From: Flaveria trinervia
Taxonomy: Eukaryota > Streptophyta > Magnoliopsida > Asterales > Asteraceae
Assembly (NCBI GenBank): GCA_025506515.1
Contig: CM046457.1
Location: 37,024,231-37,088,230 of the forward strand
Reading direction: 5' to 3'
DNA length: 64,000 nt
Shown here: piece after piece, positions 11,624-23,230 of the stretch
How positions within the stretch are numbered: the stretch's first letter is position 1
Layout of the letters: each line of letters begins with the position of its first letter
Program-made: the position numbers and the translations under genes
Notes under the pieces: model-generated
Database searches by the model: none
Seen by the model: the letters and a program-made list of their open reading frames with translations, nothing else
What the model was told of the DNA's origin: nothing

Positions 11624-13005
11624 ATGAATTCACATAGTTTTTCAGAACTTGCTCATACTCCAAAACCACCAATGCTTAAACATAAATCTAAATTTAAACA
11701 ATGGAAAATCATATTCATGAACTATATTATAGGTGTAGATCCAGATTATTGGATTTCAATCTGCAAGGGACCACACATTTCGGTTACTCTGTCTGCAGAT
11801 CAAGCTGCTATCTGCAAGACAACAAGGATACCCATTGAAGATCTAATTCTTGATGATGAAGATCACAAGAAAATCAAGATTGATCTGAAAGCTTACTCCA
11901 TCCTAACTCAAGCACTCAAGATGGATGTGCTGGAAAGATTAGAAAAGTATGGAACTGCCAAAGCAGTATGGGATGCATTGCTGATCATGTGTGAAGGAAG
12001 CAGTGAAGTTGCTGAAATTAACAAGGATAAACTTGTTAATCAATATTAAACTTTTCATCACTCCAAATGGGAGTCCATCTCTAAACAACTCCACAGATTT
12101 GTGCAGCTGGTGAATGACATAGAGATAATGGGAGTCACCTACAAGGTCAAGGAGTAGAACAAGAAAATGCTGCATAGCCTTCCTGAAAGCTAGAAACAGA
12201 ATGTTACAATGCAGAAAAATACTCTTGATCTTTGGATTACTACTTTGGATATCATGATAGCCAAACAAAAGCATTAGAGCTTGATAAAAGAAATAGAAAT
12301 CTAGGAGGACCAAGAGTGATTGAAGCATACAAATTTCCATGTGATTCACATACTGTGGAAAATGCCTTTATTACTGAAGAAGATGACTTTCTGTCCTCAA
12401 GGGACCAAGCCAAGACCACTCGATTCATTGCAGCTCCAACTATCAACAAGCCATCAACATCATCCTAATCGGTAGGATTCTCGGCAACTCTTCCAAACAC
12501 CCACGATGATACAATATCAGAAGAACAAAAGGCTACTTACAATGCCTTTGTTGCAAGTTTTGAAGCTTATTTGGGAGGAAGACTCACATCTGCACATTTG
12601 ATCCAGGAAGACCTGGAGGAAATGGATCCAGATGATGTGGAAGAAATGGATTTACAATGGCAAATGGCCATGATTGCTTTGTGAGCAAAGAAGTTTTTTT
12701 AGAAAAGGCAGAAAACTAAGCCTTAATGAAAAACACAAAGCTTGGATATGACAAATCCAAGGTGAAATGCTTCAACTGTGGCATGACTGGCCACTTCTCT
12801 CGGGAATGCAATGCTCCCAAAAGAACCAACAAATTCCAAAGGAATTCACAAAGCCAGTCATCTTCACAACCAGATTCAAGCTTTCATCCCAACAATCATC
12901 AACACTAGTATCATCATCAACAACAACAGGCATACCAGACTCAACCTCAACCGACTAATCAAGCTCATGGAAGTAATTGGTCATATGGAAATGCTCTTGT
13001 GACAT
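11624..13005 (+). pseudogene. gag: A gag (capsid and zinc knuckle, broken)
   Basis: The protein opens MNSHSFSELAHTPKPPMLKH and has the UBN2-type copia gag region (FKQWKIIFMNYI, then YWISICKGPH, LKAYSILTQALKMDVLERLE). Stops at 12047, 12154 and 12193 and frameshifts near 12240 and 12680 interrupt it. The zinc knuckle CFNCGMTGHFSREC (CX2CX4HX4C, 12768-12809) is intact. Gag would build virus-like particles in the cytoplasm and bind element RNA. The matching B gene is split between 44176-44526 and 29572-30451. The start is chosen because B has the same first residues. Confidence 0.85.
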
Positions 13006-13068
13006 GGATTATGTGACTAGAGCCTGTATGCCAAGGAAGTAAAGCCTTAATTTCAAAACCATGCAGTT

Positions 13069-14055
13069 ATGGCTCACATCAATAATAGTCCATCTCGAAT
13101 GCCTACTGAGGTAAAATCTAACCTTTGTAGTGAAAAATGTATTTCTGAATTGCAATGTTATAGAGAGCATAACCATAAACTGGCAGATAAAATAAAAGAA
13201 GAAAAGGTGAAGTCAGAGATGATGAAAAGAGAGATAAAAGGCTTTGAAATTAAAATAAAATCCCTCATCTCTGACATTGAAAAACTGCATGGTGAAAAGT
13301 ACACTCTTGCAACTGAGAATGAGCTACTGACTGAAAAGTTAGCTCAATCTAAGGCTGAGCATACACTTACTGAAGTGAAACTTGAAAAGTTTCAAATGTC
13401 TTCAGTCAAACTTAAAAAGTTTTAAATGTCTTCGGTCAAACTTGAAAAGGATCCCAAGGACATGTCTGGGATTAGGTATAATTCATGTCCTCCACCATAC
13501 AATGACAACTACACTGTCATGCCTGAATCTGTCACACTTAATAAGGAAATTGAAACTAAAACTATGTAACCAAAATCTATAGTAAAACAAGTAACCAATC
13601 CTCAAAACAAACCTGATGTTTATATTGAAACAAATGAGGAGAAAATCAAATTAGGTCATCCAATCAAGATTAAAGAGTGTTTAGACAAGACAGTGAGTGT
13701 CATTAAACCTATCAGCCAATCAAGGCTATTGTTCCTTTTGTGAAGTTCATACCAGCCATTTAAAAATGAACGAAAAAGTTTGTGAAGTCAGTGAAACCAT
13801 CTGCTGAAAGCAGTTCTGATAATCAGAGCAAATCTCCAAATAATTCAAGCAAATCAGAAAAGGTTTCACTGCAAAAGAAACATAAGAGATCACCTATTTC
13901 AGAAATTAAAATTCAGTTTGATCCATAATCATCAAAATCAAAACAAGGAGTAGGTTTTGATATATGCAACAAAGAACATCTTGATCAGTTTGAGAGAGAT
14001 AAAGAAAGGGTTGAGGAAACAAAAATAGCCTAAAACAGTTAACAACAGTAGGTTT
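13069..14055 (+). pseudogene. A gag-protease linker with coiled coil
   Basis: The first 118 codons (13069-13425) are Lys/Glu-rich with heptad spacing and predict a coiled coil. B encodes the same segment at 28975-29361. A 30-base piece (KLEKFQMSSV) is tandemly repeated at about 13378-13445 in A but is single in B, and the repeat brings a stop at 13423. The rest is basic, Ser/Lys-rich linker with several stops. It belongs to the gag-pol polyprotein; its role is unknown. Confidence 0.65.
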
Positions 14056-14490
14056 GTGAAACAAACTACAAATGAGGTTGTTCTTGATTCCTCCCCTAAG
14101 CAAAAGAAAGTGGCTCAGAAGCAAATGAGAAAATTAGCTGAGTCCCACAAATCAAAATCTGATTCAAGCAACAAACAAATGTATTATGACATTTGTGATA
14201 TATTCAATCACAAGACAGAAGAGTGCTTTTACAATCAATATTGCTCTATCTATAACATGAACAACCACTCAACCAAAAACTGTTATTTTAACAAATATCG
14301 TTTAGTCTGTGATATGAACAATCACAATACATCAGATTGTTATTTCAATCAGAAGGGATTGAGAATTCCTGAAAACAAACCCATCTCAACAACATCATCA
14401 GGCAAAACACAAGTGAGGAGTCATGTGCACATCAATCAATCTAGGACATCTAGATCACTCAATAACAGGAGTAAAACAAAAGAAATGTGA
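14056..14490 (+). pseudogene. A tandem zinc-knuckle array downstream of gag
   Basis: Three repeats of a 14-residue CX2CX4HX4C unit lie at 14185-14226, 14242-14283 and 14299-14340, joined by (Y/F)xNQ/K spacers. Typical text is DMNNHSTKNC and DMNNHNTSDC. Each repeat in A has lost one cysteine (Tyr, Tyr and Arg in its place), but B keeps the cysteines that A has lost in the first two repeats, so the ancestral repeats were probably complete. They are separate from the main gag knuckle at 12768. Such knuckles usually bind single-stranded nucleic acid. The segment lies between gag and protease. Confidence 0.7.
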
Positions 14491-15549
14491 AAAAGTCAAA
14501 GAAGCAACCATTACATCAATCAAAAGTCTGAATTTTCAAAACCTAAAATGATTTTTGAAAATCAAAAACAGTTTAAATATCTTCAAAAGAATAGAGATCA
14601 AAGATTTGACTATTCATCTGACTCTTCTATTGGTGTTGATGAGAAGACTCCAACAAAATATCAAAAGCAATCTCCAATGTCACCTCTAAATAGATCACAA
14701 TTTAGACGAAGGTATCAAGAAGTCAACATAATAGATAGTAACGGGAAACCCAAGACCATCATGGCTTGGGTTCCACATTCTAATTAGTTCTTTTGTGCTT
14801 GCATGCTCATCCACATAGGTCAAATAGATTATGGTACGTGGGCAGTGAATGTTCCCGACACATGACTGGAGATCGTTCCCTCCTTCATGACTTCAAGCAT
14901 ATACAAGGAACTACGGTGGCATTTGGTGGAGATTCACAGGGTGGTGAATTTCAGGTGAAGGATCTATGACAATTGGGATGCTGAGCTTTGACAGAGTGAA
15001 CAACTATGAACAACTGAACTTCAATCTGCTAAGCGTGTCTCAGATCTATGACAAGAAATAGTCAACTCACTTTACACACACTCATTGCTACATTCTGAAA
15101 CCTGGCTTTTAGATCTCTGAAGAATGGGTTGCCCTAAAGACCCTGAGGAAGAATAATACTTATGTTTTAAACATGTGTTCTGCATCACCTAAAGAAGAAT
15201 ATGTCTTTTGTCAAAAGCATCATTTGATGAGTCACAGCTTTGGCACAGACGTTTGGGGCACACAAACTTTAAAAATATGAACAAATTAGTCAAAGGAAAC
15301 CATGTCATTGGTCTTCCTCAAAAGGAATTTTATTTTATTGATCACTATTCAGCATGCCTCAAAGGAAAACAACCTAAATCTTCTCATAAATCCAAGCTGG
15401 TGAACACAAACAATACTCCATTGAAGCTACTTCATATGGATCTGTTTGGACTAACTCATATCAAGAGTATTAGAAAAAAAAACAGTATTGTTTGGTGATC
15501 ATTGATGACTTTTCACGATTTACATGGGTTTTCTTCTTACTTCATAAAA
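14491..15549 (+). pseudogene. pol: A protease and N-terminal integrase (broken)
   Basis: After a basic linker, the protease active site region reads GSECSRHMTGD at 14841 onward. B has DSGC and C has DSGA there, so the catalytic Asp is lost in A. Stops crowd 14965-15110. Integrase begins near 15208 with LWHRRLGHTNFKNMN (zinc-finger histidines) and DHYSACLKGKQ. One zinc-binding Cys is Tyr here; B has QCSAC. The first catalytic Asp is in HMDLFG near 15440. A frameshift follows at about 15475, and the gene is cut near 15549, continuing at 45527. Confidence 0.85.
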
Positions 15550-15980
15550 ATTTTAAGGCCCCGTCCCCGGGACGCTTACAGCTGGTTAATCATTGCTCAT
15601 AAAACATATAATTACAAATTATATTTCATAAAATATCGCAGCGGAACATTAAAATAACTTTTTCTTTCATAATAACTGCTTTTGCAAGTTAATAAAATCA
15701 TTCATTACATAATTTCATTTGTTCGCATTACAATGCAAAAACAGTAACAAAAGAATTCCATCGAAAATGCCAAGTAGCTGCCCCGCGCCATCCTCAGCAA
15801 TGCTCACCTGCCAACTGGAAAATGCATAAAATGTCAACGTTGCTGAGTGAGTTCTAGTTTTATAATAAAACATACTTTACTTTCATTAAAACATTCATTA
15901 CTTTGCATGTGATAACACATCATACGTACACGTAGATAATATCATTATTATCCTTTTTACTATTCATCATGTTGTTTCAT

Positions 15981-16022
15981 TATCTCTGTATATCTTTATC
16001 TCTTTATCTCTTTATCTCTTTC
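15981..16022 (+). repeat. TCTTTATC microsatellite
   Basis: About five tandem copies of TCTTTATC and close variants. Confidence 0.8.
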
Positions 16023-16043
16023 TAGATCAGTGTCATCAGCTAT

Positions 16044-16250
16044 AGCCCAAACATATGCACAAAGCGGGTACTGGGCCGAAGATCATAAACGACTTCCATA
16101 ACACACATAGCCTGGCACCAGCACCAGGGCAAGTGACAAAGATCCCATCTGTATACTACACCCTAAACGTATGCACAAAGCGGGTACTGGGCCGAAGATC
16201 ATAAATGACTTTCATAAAGCACATAGCCTGGCACCAGTACCGGGGTGAGT
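16044..16250 (+). repeat. Two-copy tandem repeat, period 116 bp
   Basis: The block ATGCACAAAGCGGGTACTGG...CACATAGCCTGGCACCAG starts at 16055 and again at 16171 with few differences. It is non-coding. Confidence 0.8.
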
Positions 16251-16737
16251 AATCACTATAAACCATATACTATATCACTGGTCAGTCACAAAGACTGGAC
16301 CCCTGCGTGTATCCTTAAGGGATAGCTAAACCACATATAGTTGAGCTTACGACATTTTAGAGTCATGCGCCTTTTTCATACTTTCTCTTTCATTAATGCA
16401 TGCATTCTATCATTATGTTCCTCTCTCATTATCTTTCACTTTACGTTACATAATACTTTATCATTTCTTTCACAACTATAAGACGTAAAGCCATAGGATA
16501 GATAACATACATCATAATAAGGAACATCAAAATGCACAGTCAACATCATCATATAGGGCATCATGCAACATAACATACATCATACATACCATCATGCATA
16601 GGCATCAAACATACATTAAAACATGCCCAACATGATCTCTATGACCTCAAAAGTCAACTTACATGAGCCCTTGGGAACATTCCAAGTCAAATCCTAAATC
16701 TCACTTTTCCCCAGAAAGTCAAACTATTCTAAATGGT

Positions 16738-16965
16738 CATCCGTATTTGCTATAGTACATCCGCATTCCCTTCCTTCGTCCACATTTCTTTTACTTCATC
16801 CGCATTTCCCACTACTCATCCGCATTTCTCTTAGTTAGTGGAAAATCTCCATCCGCATTGACTGTTCATCCGCATTGACTTCCTATGTTCATCCACATTG
16901 ACTTTCTATGTTCATCCACATTGACTTTGCTTGGCAATTAATGCTCATTCGTATTGACTTTCATA
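16738..16965 (+). repeat. Clustered CATCCGCATT half-sites
   Basis: About nine words of the form CATCCGCATT or CATCCACATT are spaced 15-35 bases apart, nearly all in one direction, so they do not pair as hairpins. The word is the same as the half-site of the A/B LTR hairpins. Confidence 0.65.
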
Positions 16966-17363
16966 CTTGGGCAGATTTTAAAACTTAAACATATGAGCCC
17001 TATACATCAAATCTTAGTTCCCAACCACCAACAATCATGTTCTAAGCTTAAGTCTTGCCTTCTAAGCCTTAGACACACAATCATACATCATCAAGCATGA
17101 ACATAGCCACACATCACATCATAACATCAACATACACACAATCAAACATACGGGTCCGAAACCCAGTTAAGTGAAAACGTCCATTCATGCATTCCCAACC
17201 CAAAAACAGTTAAAAACTAGTAAAAGAAGGGTTCTAGAACTCACCTTTGCATCTCTTGAGTATGGCTTCTTTCAAACTCGTTTGCAATTGAGTTCAACCG
17301 CCTAGAAACCGACTAAAAACATACCCGAACACAAGCAAACACACATAAGCATAAACCCCGAGG

Positions 17364-17943
17364 ACAGAGAATAATTATAATGTAATTCTCTATCTATCAG
17401 TCGTCACCTCATTACGAGGTTAACTATTCTATTTATAAGCAGACAAGATGCCTTTACAAAATGACTAAACTACCCCTGACCTATTACATCATAAACTAGT
17501 CTAAGTCTTGATCCGCATTGACAAATGCGGATGAGATAATCTTGATGAGCATTTCCAGTTGATCATCAGCATTAGTAAGTTGGTCATCCGTATGGTTAAT
17601 GCGGATGAACAAATACTTGTGCGCATTTGGTTGGTCATCCGCATTTGTCAGTGTGGATGATCAAAGTCTTGTCCGCATCTTCTTTTGTTCTTCCACATTA
17701 ATCAATGCGGAAGAGTAAGTTGTTCAGCATTAGTATTATGTCTTCCGCATTAGTTAATGTGAAAGAGTAAACACTTGTCCGCATCAGAGTTTTGTCTTCC
17801 GCATTAACTAATGTAGAAGATAACACTTGTTATTTTTCTTGCAGATCTTCATTCGCATTTCATCTTGGACTTATGGGATTCCAGCTGCGCAATCATCAAG
17901 TCACCCATTGAGTTGGCATGTATGATCCTTTCAGGGTGCAACA
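17364..17943 (-). repeat. B 3' LTR, truncated (580 bp)
   Basis: On the minus strand it starts TGTTGCACCCTGAAAGG at 17943 and matches the 5' LTR (44775-45526) down to about 17364, where the unidentified repeat takes over. About 165 bases of the inner-type end, including TAGTCA, are missing. Hairpin words occupy 17510-17800. Confidence 0.85.
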
Positions 17944-17957
17944 ATACTCCCCTAAGG
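17944..17957 (-). other. B polypurine tract
   Basis: On the minus strand CCTTAGGGGAGTAT lies directly before the LTR start at 17943. Element A has the matching tract at 63759-63771. Confidence 0.85.
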
Positions 17958-17977
17958 ATTATACAGGCTGGTTTTCC

Positions 17978-20900
17978 TTAATGTTTAGGAGATGATTGAT
18001 GGTGTGAAGATTCAGCTGGGTCTTCAGGAGGTAGTATGAATGCAGCTTTAGTGGGATCCAAGATAGCCTTGATCATGTTACAAAATCAGTTGCTTCTGAC
18101 ATCCTGTCTCTACTCAGCACATGTATTTTCATTCTGCTCATGTTGTAGATGGCTTCCATTGGTAACTTTTTCAGAGAAATAGGTTCCCGTATGGAGATTG
18201 TGGAAAGACTATCTCTATGAATCAATAAACTCCCTCCCACATCCACTTCAAGCTTAACAATATTTCCAAGTTGCAGTGGTATTTTCTTCTTCTTTCTTTT
18301 GTCCCTTTTAATATTTATTCTATCATAGGCCAGTTTCAACAACTTGATGCATTTCAGAAAGAAGTGCATCTCTTGTTCACCCAATTTGTTGTTTAGTTCC
18401 CTGAAGTGCCTGGTATAATGTAGTGGATGTATGATTTATCAAGTAATCTTACTTCATATCCACTGAATAATCTTATGTCAGCTCCTTCTTTTCCTCCCCA
18501 CTTCCTTTCTATCACCATCTCATAGGTTCTCTCATCATAGTACACGTTTGAGATGGGAGTGGAGGAATGAGTACCAGATACTAATTTTCTCTTCAATGAC
18601 TCAGTTGGCTTTACCTTCAACTCAGGGAATACAATTTCTTCTGCTTCTATCTTTTTCTTCTTATCCAAGGGATTGACAAAAGTTTTATCTTTTCTTAAGC
18701 AAATTGTCTTTAATGAATTGAAGTTGTTTGTTCTTCTAAACATCTTAACTATGTTTTGAAATTCATATCCCCTGAACATAGTTGCATGATTGATCAGTTC
18801 AAGTTGAGCTAGCTCCTTCAAATCATGAATCTCAAGGGCATTTACTAAAGCTGAGTACTCAGTAAAGAATTATACCAGCCCTGAGATTCTCTTTACCATG
18901 AACATGTTCCATGTGCTGTGATACTTCCAGGCTATTATCTTTTGATCTACCTTCCCCTTGGGAGTAGACACCCCTCTGATCAGTTCTGCAGTAGTCAGTC
19001 CTTCTTGTAGCTTCAATTGAGATGGTTCTGCAAACCATTCACGGTATTTGTGGATCACTGGGGCAAGTAGTTCTTGGTCTTTTAGGTTCAACAGCATGTC
19101 TTCAGCTGAGACTCTGCTTCTGGGTTTGGTCCTTGCCAATTCTTCTTCCAGTTTCTTGAGTTTATCTTTCTTTTCATTGATCAATTGAAGAGTTGCAGCC
19201 CTTAAAGAATTTGTCTTCATGTTGGCAATCCTCCTTATTGTGAATCCCTGACTTGAGAGATATTCCTTCATTTCCTTATCAGGCATGTTATAAGGATCAG
19301 GAAATAATGATTCATGGGATGAGGTTGATTTATTCTTTTGAGCCGGTTTTTGTAGGGGACCCCTTCTTGGGAGTGGAATTTCATACCTTGTAGATTTCTT
19401 CAAGGATGAGTCTTTATGTTTTAGAGTATCCTTTGTTATTGTCTTCTCATATTCAGTGTCTATTGTTGGATCAAGCAACAATTTCACTTTCTCTTCCTCC
19501 TCTTTCATTCCCTCATAAGTCATCCCAAATACTTCATGAGGATCATAGCTTTGATTGATTAAAAACATGGCCTTAATCATCAATTCATTAGTTTGAGCTT
19601 TGGTTAACATGTCTTCCACTGACTATTCTTCTTTAATAGGACTATCCATGAGAACACCCTTTTTAACTTCATATTCATCAGCAATTTCTCCTTCATCTAA
19701 ATCAATTGCTCTAGCCAACTTTTTCAACTGAGCTTCTGCTTGCTCATGTTCTTCCAAAAATTCACCATTGCTGCTAAACTTCTTGGGTCATCTTTTTGTT
19801 TCTTGCTGGTTCTTCTTCAATTAGTGGTCTCTTGCCTTTGGCTCTTTGTGCTAAATGCTTCCACTTTTGGGAGTAAGTTTGAAGTTGAGGGCTAGAGGTT
19901 TCAGTTTGTTCTTCTGGTTCAGGGACCTTTTCAGGTGTACTTTGCTCTTGATCCTTCATTTTACTTTTCTCATTTTCTTCTTTTCAGTTTCAATTTCTTC
20001 TTTCCTTTCTTGTTCATATCTTTCTTTGAGTTCTTTTTTTTTGTTCTTCAGTTAATGATATAGCAGAGACAATTTGCAAAGATAATTCCTTTTCCAAAAG
20101 CACTAGTGATTTGGGAAGAAAGACAATAGGCTCTGCCTCAGTTCTTTGATTGTTTATGAATTCCCAGAAATCATCATCAATGCTGAATTGTTCAGATGCA
20201 AAACTATCCAAAGCACTGAAGAGTTCTTCAAATTCACCTTTTTCAGAGTCTGAAAAACCAGTGTTTCCAGAATACACTACCATGTCTAGGCTTTGGTCTT
20301 TGATCTTAGTTTGACCTTCATCATCTACTTGTTCTTCATTCTTATCATCATCCTTCATTTCAGTTCATTTGATCATCATTTCAAGCTTGGATATTCTTTT
20401 CTTCTTGCTCTCAATTTCCTTTTCAAGTTTTGAGATGATATCAGCTTGTTCTTCAATGATGTTTTCTTGTTCCTCCATTGCAATAGTTTGTATTTCAAGA
20501 GTATCTATATGTCCACTCACTTCTTCTCTTGAGTGTTTCAGTGCAGCTTTTAAATTCTCAATCTCCTTGTCTTGTTCTTTTTGTTCAACTGCATATTTCT
20601 CTTTAAGATCTTTCAATTCATATTCTTTCTCATCCAGTTCCAGGATTCTGTCATTTATGAATCCTACTCTTCTATTTAAAGTTCTTTCCATCCTTTCCAC
20701 TTTGAGTAACAACTCAGATATTAATTCATCTTTTTCATCAGGCCTGTTGATGTTGGATTTAGCATAGCTCTCTGAAGGAGCAGCCTCAGAAGGTTCTTTC
20801 ATAGCTTTGGTTTGATCATGATGATCCTCCTCATCAGAAGATGATTTGGATGATTTGGATGCACTTATTGATCCTTCTGTTTCAGCAGGGTGATCAAGTG

Positions 20901-22040
20901 ATTATGGTAAAGGTTGTTAAGGAGAAATAGGTGATTGGTGTGGTGATATTGGAGATTGATGATGTGGTGATATAGGTGTAGGTTGAGTGGTCATTGGTGG
21001 TGTTGGTTGTGGTGATGGAAGTGATGATAGTTGAGGTATGTTTGAAGAGATGGTTCTGTAGAAGGTTGCGGTATTTGTAGTGGTGATGGCATTGGTGATG
21101 GTATTGGGGATGGTATTGGTGATGGTATTGGGGATTGTATTGGAGATGGTATTGGGGATTTTATTGGAGGTGGTATTGGGGATGGTATTGGTGATGGTAT
21201 TGGTGATGGTTGTAGAGTTGGTTGAGTTATTGGTTGTGGAGGTGGTTGTGCTTGACCTGCTAGATGTATTTGTTGAAGCATCCAATGAAGAAGGGGTGAA
21301 GGGGCACCACTGTAAAAGTTCCTTGGGTCCTTCTTCTTGATGTACTTATAGGATCTTGCATCGTAATGAGGAATGTTAAGCACAGGTCCTTCATTAACAA
21401 TGTCATGCAATGATTCATTGATTAGACATTGAATGAATCTGGGGTACATTAGAAACTTGTATCTCAACCCTTCTTGAATGTTGGAGATTAGGCCATTGAA
21501 TACATATGCATACATGTTAAACCGTCTTTTGGTGCAGGGAGCACAGATAGCAGAAGATGTGAGGACTGGAATGTCATTCCATCCTGTTTTCCTTTTAGAC
21601 AGACAATGTTGGAACATATGAATTAGGAATCTCTAAGGCAGATCCACTAATCCTTTTACTATCTGTTTTGCTTCATAACTCCCTTCATAACCAATTTCAG
21701 AGAAAAATGTGGTTATTTCCTTGTCATCCAATTCAAGAGGATCATCTGCATTATAATTGAATTGCAGACATCTTCTAACTGATTCTTCTGTGATCTTCAG
21801 AGTGAGTTCATTGTTGATTCTCCCGGTTAGAATTTTTACTCCATCCTCTTCAACCACTTCAGCTGATTCCCAGAATGACCTGATGGGATTCTCGTAGATT
21901 GTTGGTCTTACTGTCATGGAATATGCTACCCTTGTGGTAGATAAGAATCTTATCATATCTCTAAGACCTTCGGCTTCAGGCACATCAGGGTTTAGATAAC
22001 CGCTGACGTTATGGAGCTTGCTTCATGTAAGATTTGCCAT
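17978..22040 (-). pseudogene. B aORF (envelope-like by position)
   Basis: The ATG at 22040 matches the A start (MAD/MAN), but codon 6 is TGA where A has TGG. From N to C: a globular domain (21983-21633, EGLRDMIRFLSTTRVAYSMT, IRSFW, LTLKITEESVRRCLQF); a second block (21617 on, QHCLSKRKTGWNDIPVLTSS, AYVFNGLISNIQEG); a Pro-rich PIPS repeat (about 21245-21060); a long coiled coil (20802-20365); an acidic segment; a basic segment near 19800; and a C-terminal domain (19000-17978) with KIIAWKY and MFMVKRISGL. Breaks occur near 21630, 20990-20810, 20360, 20010, 19770-19620, 18870, 18390 and 18075. It ends 34 bases before the 3' LTR. No membrane helix or signal peptide is evident, so a true envelope role is unsupported. 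Confidence 0.75.
21060..21245 (-). repeat. PIPS tetrapeptide-coding minisatellite
   Basis: About a dozen 12-base units code for Pro-Ile-Pro-Ser and variants within the B aORF. Element A has only scattered IPSP motifs at the matching place, so the array expanded in B. Confidence 0.8.
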
Positions 22041-22044
22041 GTAA

Positions 22045-22060
22045 TCTGTACAAGAGACAT
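22045..22060 (-). other. Predicted 3' splice site before the B aORF
   Basis: On the minus strand ATGTCTCTTGTACAG ends at 22046, followed by ATTAC and the ATG at 22040. In element A the matching AG is mutated. Confidence 0.6.
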
Positions 22061-22384
22061 GTGTGTTAGTTAACAATTTTGACTTTAATTTTTTTTTGAT
22101 TTGTTAATGTGACTTTGATTTGTTACACAATTTTCTTTTCACTTTGCTCTATTTTTTGCAGTAAACATGATTATCATGGTTTTCAATATGAGTTGAATTC
22201 CTATCAATTTATATGTTTATTGAGATCGAAAATGTGTATTACATCACATTAATTGTTTGATTTTGGTGTTCTTCAATAATTTTCTGGTTCATTGTTCAAT
22301 TTAGGGTAACAGTCCGAGACTTAGGTTTTGGTTTCAAAATTTGTTGAAGTTATACCTTATCTTCGAATGACTGTGGTAACAGTC

Positions 22385-22910
22385 CGCATTTGACTGCTTT
22401 TGGTCATCTGCATTTGTGACTGTAGCTAATGTGGAAGGCTTAATTTTTGAGTAATTGTCCGCATTACTCTACTGTTACAAATGCGGAAGTTTTGTTTCTT
22501 AATGTTTTATTCTATCCGCATTTGTGTACTTTTGCAAATGCGGAAGTTAAACTTGAAATTTAGGCTGTCTGCATTTGAGTTGTAGTAAATGCGGAAGAAC
22601 ATTGTAAAAAATGCGGTTGAGTTGCTTGTTTTACCATATCCGTATATGTACAGTAGCAAATACGATAGAACAAAGTCCATTTGTGCAACTACAAGTGCGG
22701 TTGACAAGTCAACACAGCACTGTAGCAAATGCGATAGAGACCTGTTCATACGCATTTGTTGATTGTATCAAATGCAATAGAGTAAATTTCACATACACTT
22801 CACACACTAATGTGGTAGAGTAAAATCATTGTCCGTATTAGTTGCACTTCAAAAATTATTGTTACCTACATTAGTTACATGCATGGGTTCACCCGCATTA
22901 ACTAATGCAC
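22385..22910 (-). repeat. Palindrome array in the B spacer
   Basis: Inverted pairs of the type CCGCATTTGT / GCAAATGCGG with 8-16 base loops occur at about ten places, for example 22515-22545. It lies wholly inside the predicted 22914-22046 intron. Confidence 0.75.
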
Positions 22911-22920
22911 TTACCTGCAT
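22910..22920 (-). other. Predicted 5' splice site in the B spacer
   Basis: On the minus strand ATGCAG|GTAAGTGCAT is a full donor consensus, with GT at 22914-22913. Element A keeps the same ATGCAG|GTAAGTGCAT (GT at 58343). With the acceptor at 22046 it gives an 869-nt intron. Confidence 0.55.
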
Positions 22921-23230
22921 TAACTTTTGAACTTAATCAGAAGTTAATGTGATTGAATTGATTATCATCTTGTGAACATGTGTCTTGATTGATTTTTCTT
23001 ATGAAGTTGGTTGTTGAAGTTGTCAATTCTTGCTTGGATTGACTTGTATGTCACAATTAATACAAGTTTCCTGATTTTGACACATCTTGGACTTATCATG
23101 CTTCTAAGAATCTGCATAAGCTGAGATATAATGGTATGACTTATTGCAACAACACCAACTAAAATTCTTTTTGTTTTGTTTTTAAAATTGAGTTAATAAA
23201 CAAAAATTTGAACTTACTCAAAAATTTTAA

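Larger units (their letters stand above)
15550..17363. other. Unidentified non-coding repeat replacing the end of B's 3' LTR
   Basis: This 1.8 kb matches no other part of the window. It starts near a GC-rich GGCCCCGTCCCCGGGACGC stretch. It holds an octamer microsatellite, a 116-bp tandem repeat, and half-sites of the CATCCGCATT word near 16740-16965. No ORF is visible. It has the look of LTR or other retroelement non-coding sequence, perhaps Ty3/gypsy, but I cannot place it. It sits where the last ~165 bases of B's 3' LTR and the target duplication should be. Confidence 0.5.

Noticed and set aside
20369..20767. Plus-strand Ser/Phe/Leu-rich 132-aa reading frame
   Set aside because: It is the exact antisense of the B aORF coiled coil; codon-level similarity to A is only on the minus strand.
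21080..21340. Plus-strand hydrophobic Val/Met/Leu frame that looks like a membrane protein
   Set aside because: It is the antisense of the PIPS repeat; hydrophobicity follows from the repeat.
18073..22040. Calling the aORF a proven envelope gene
   Set aside because: Only its position supports this; no signal peptide, membrane helix or fusion motif is visible.
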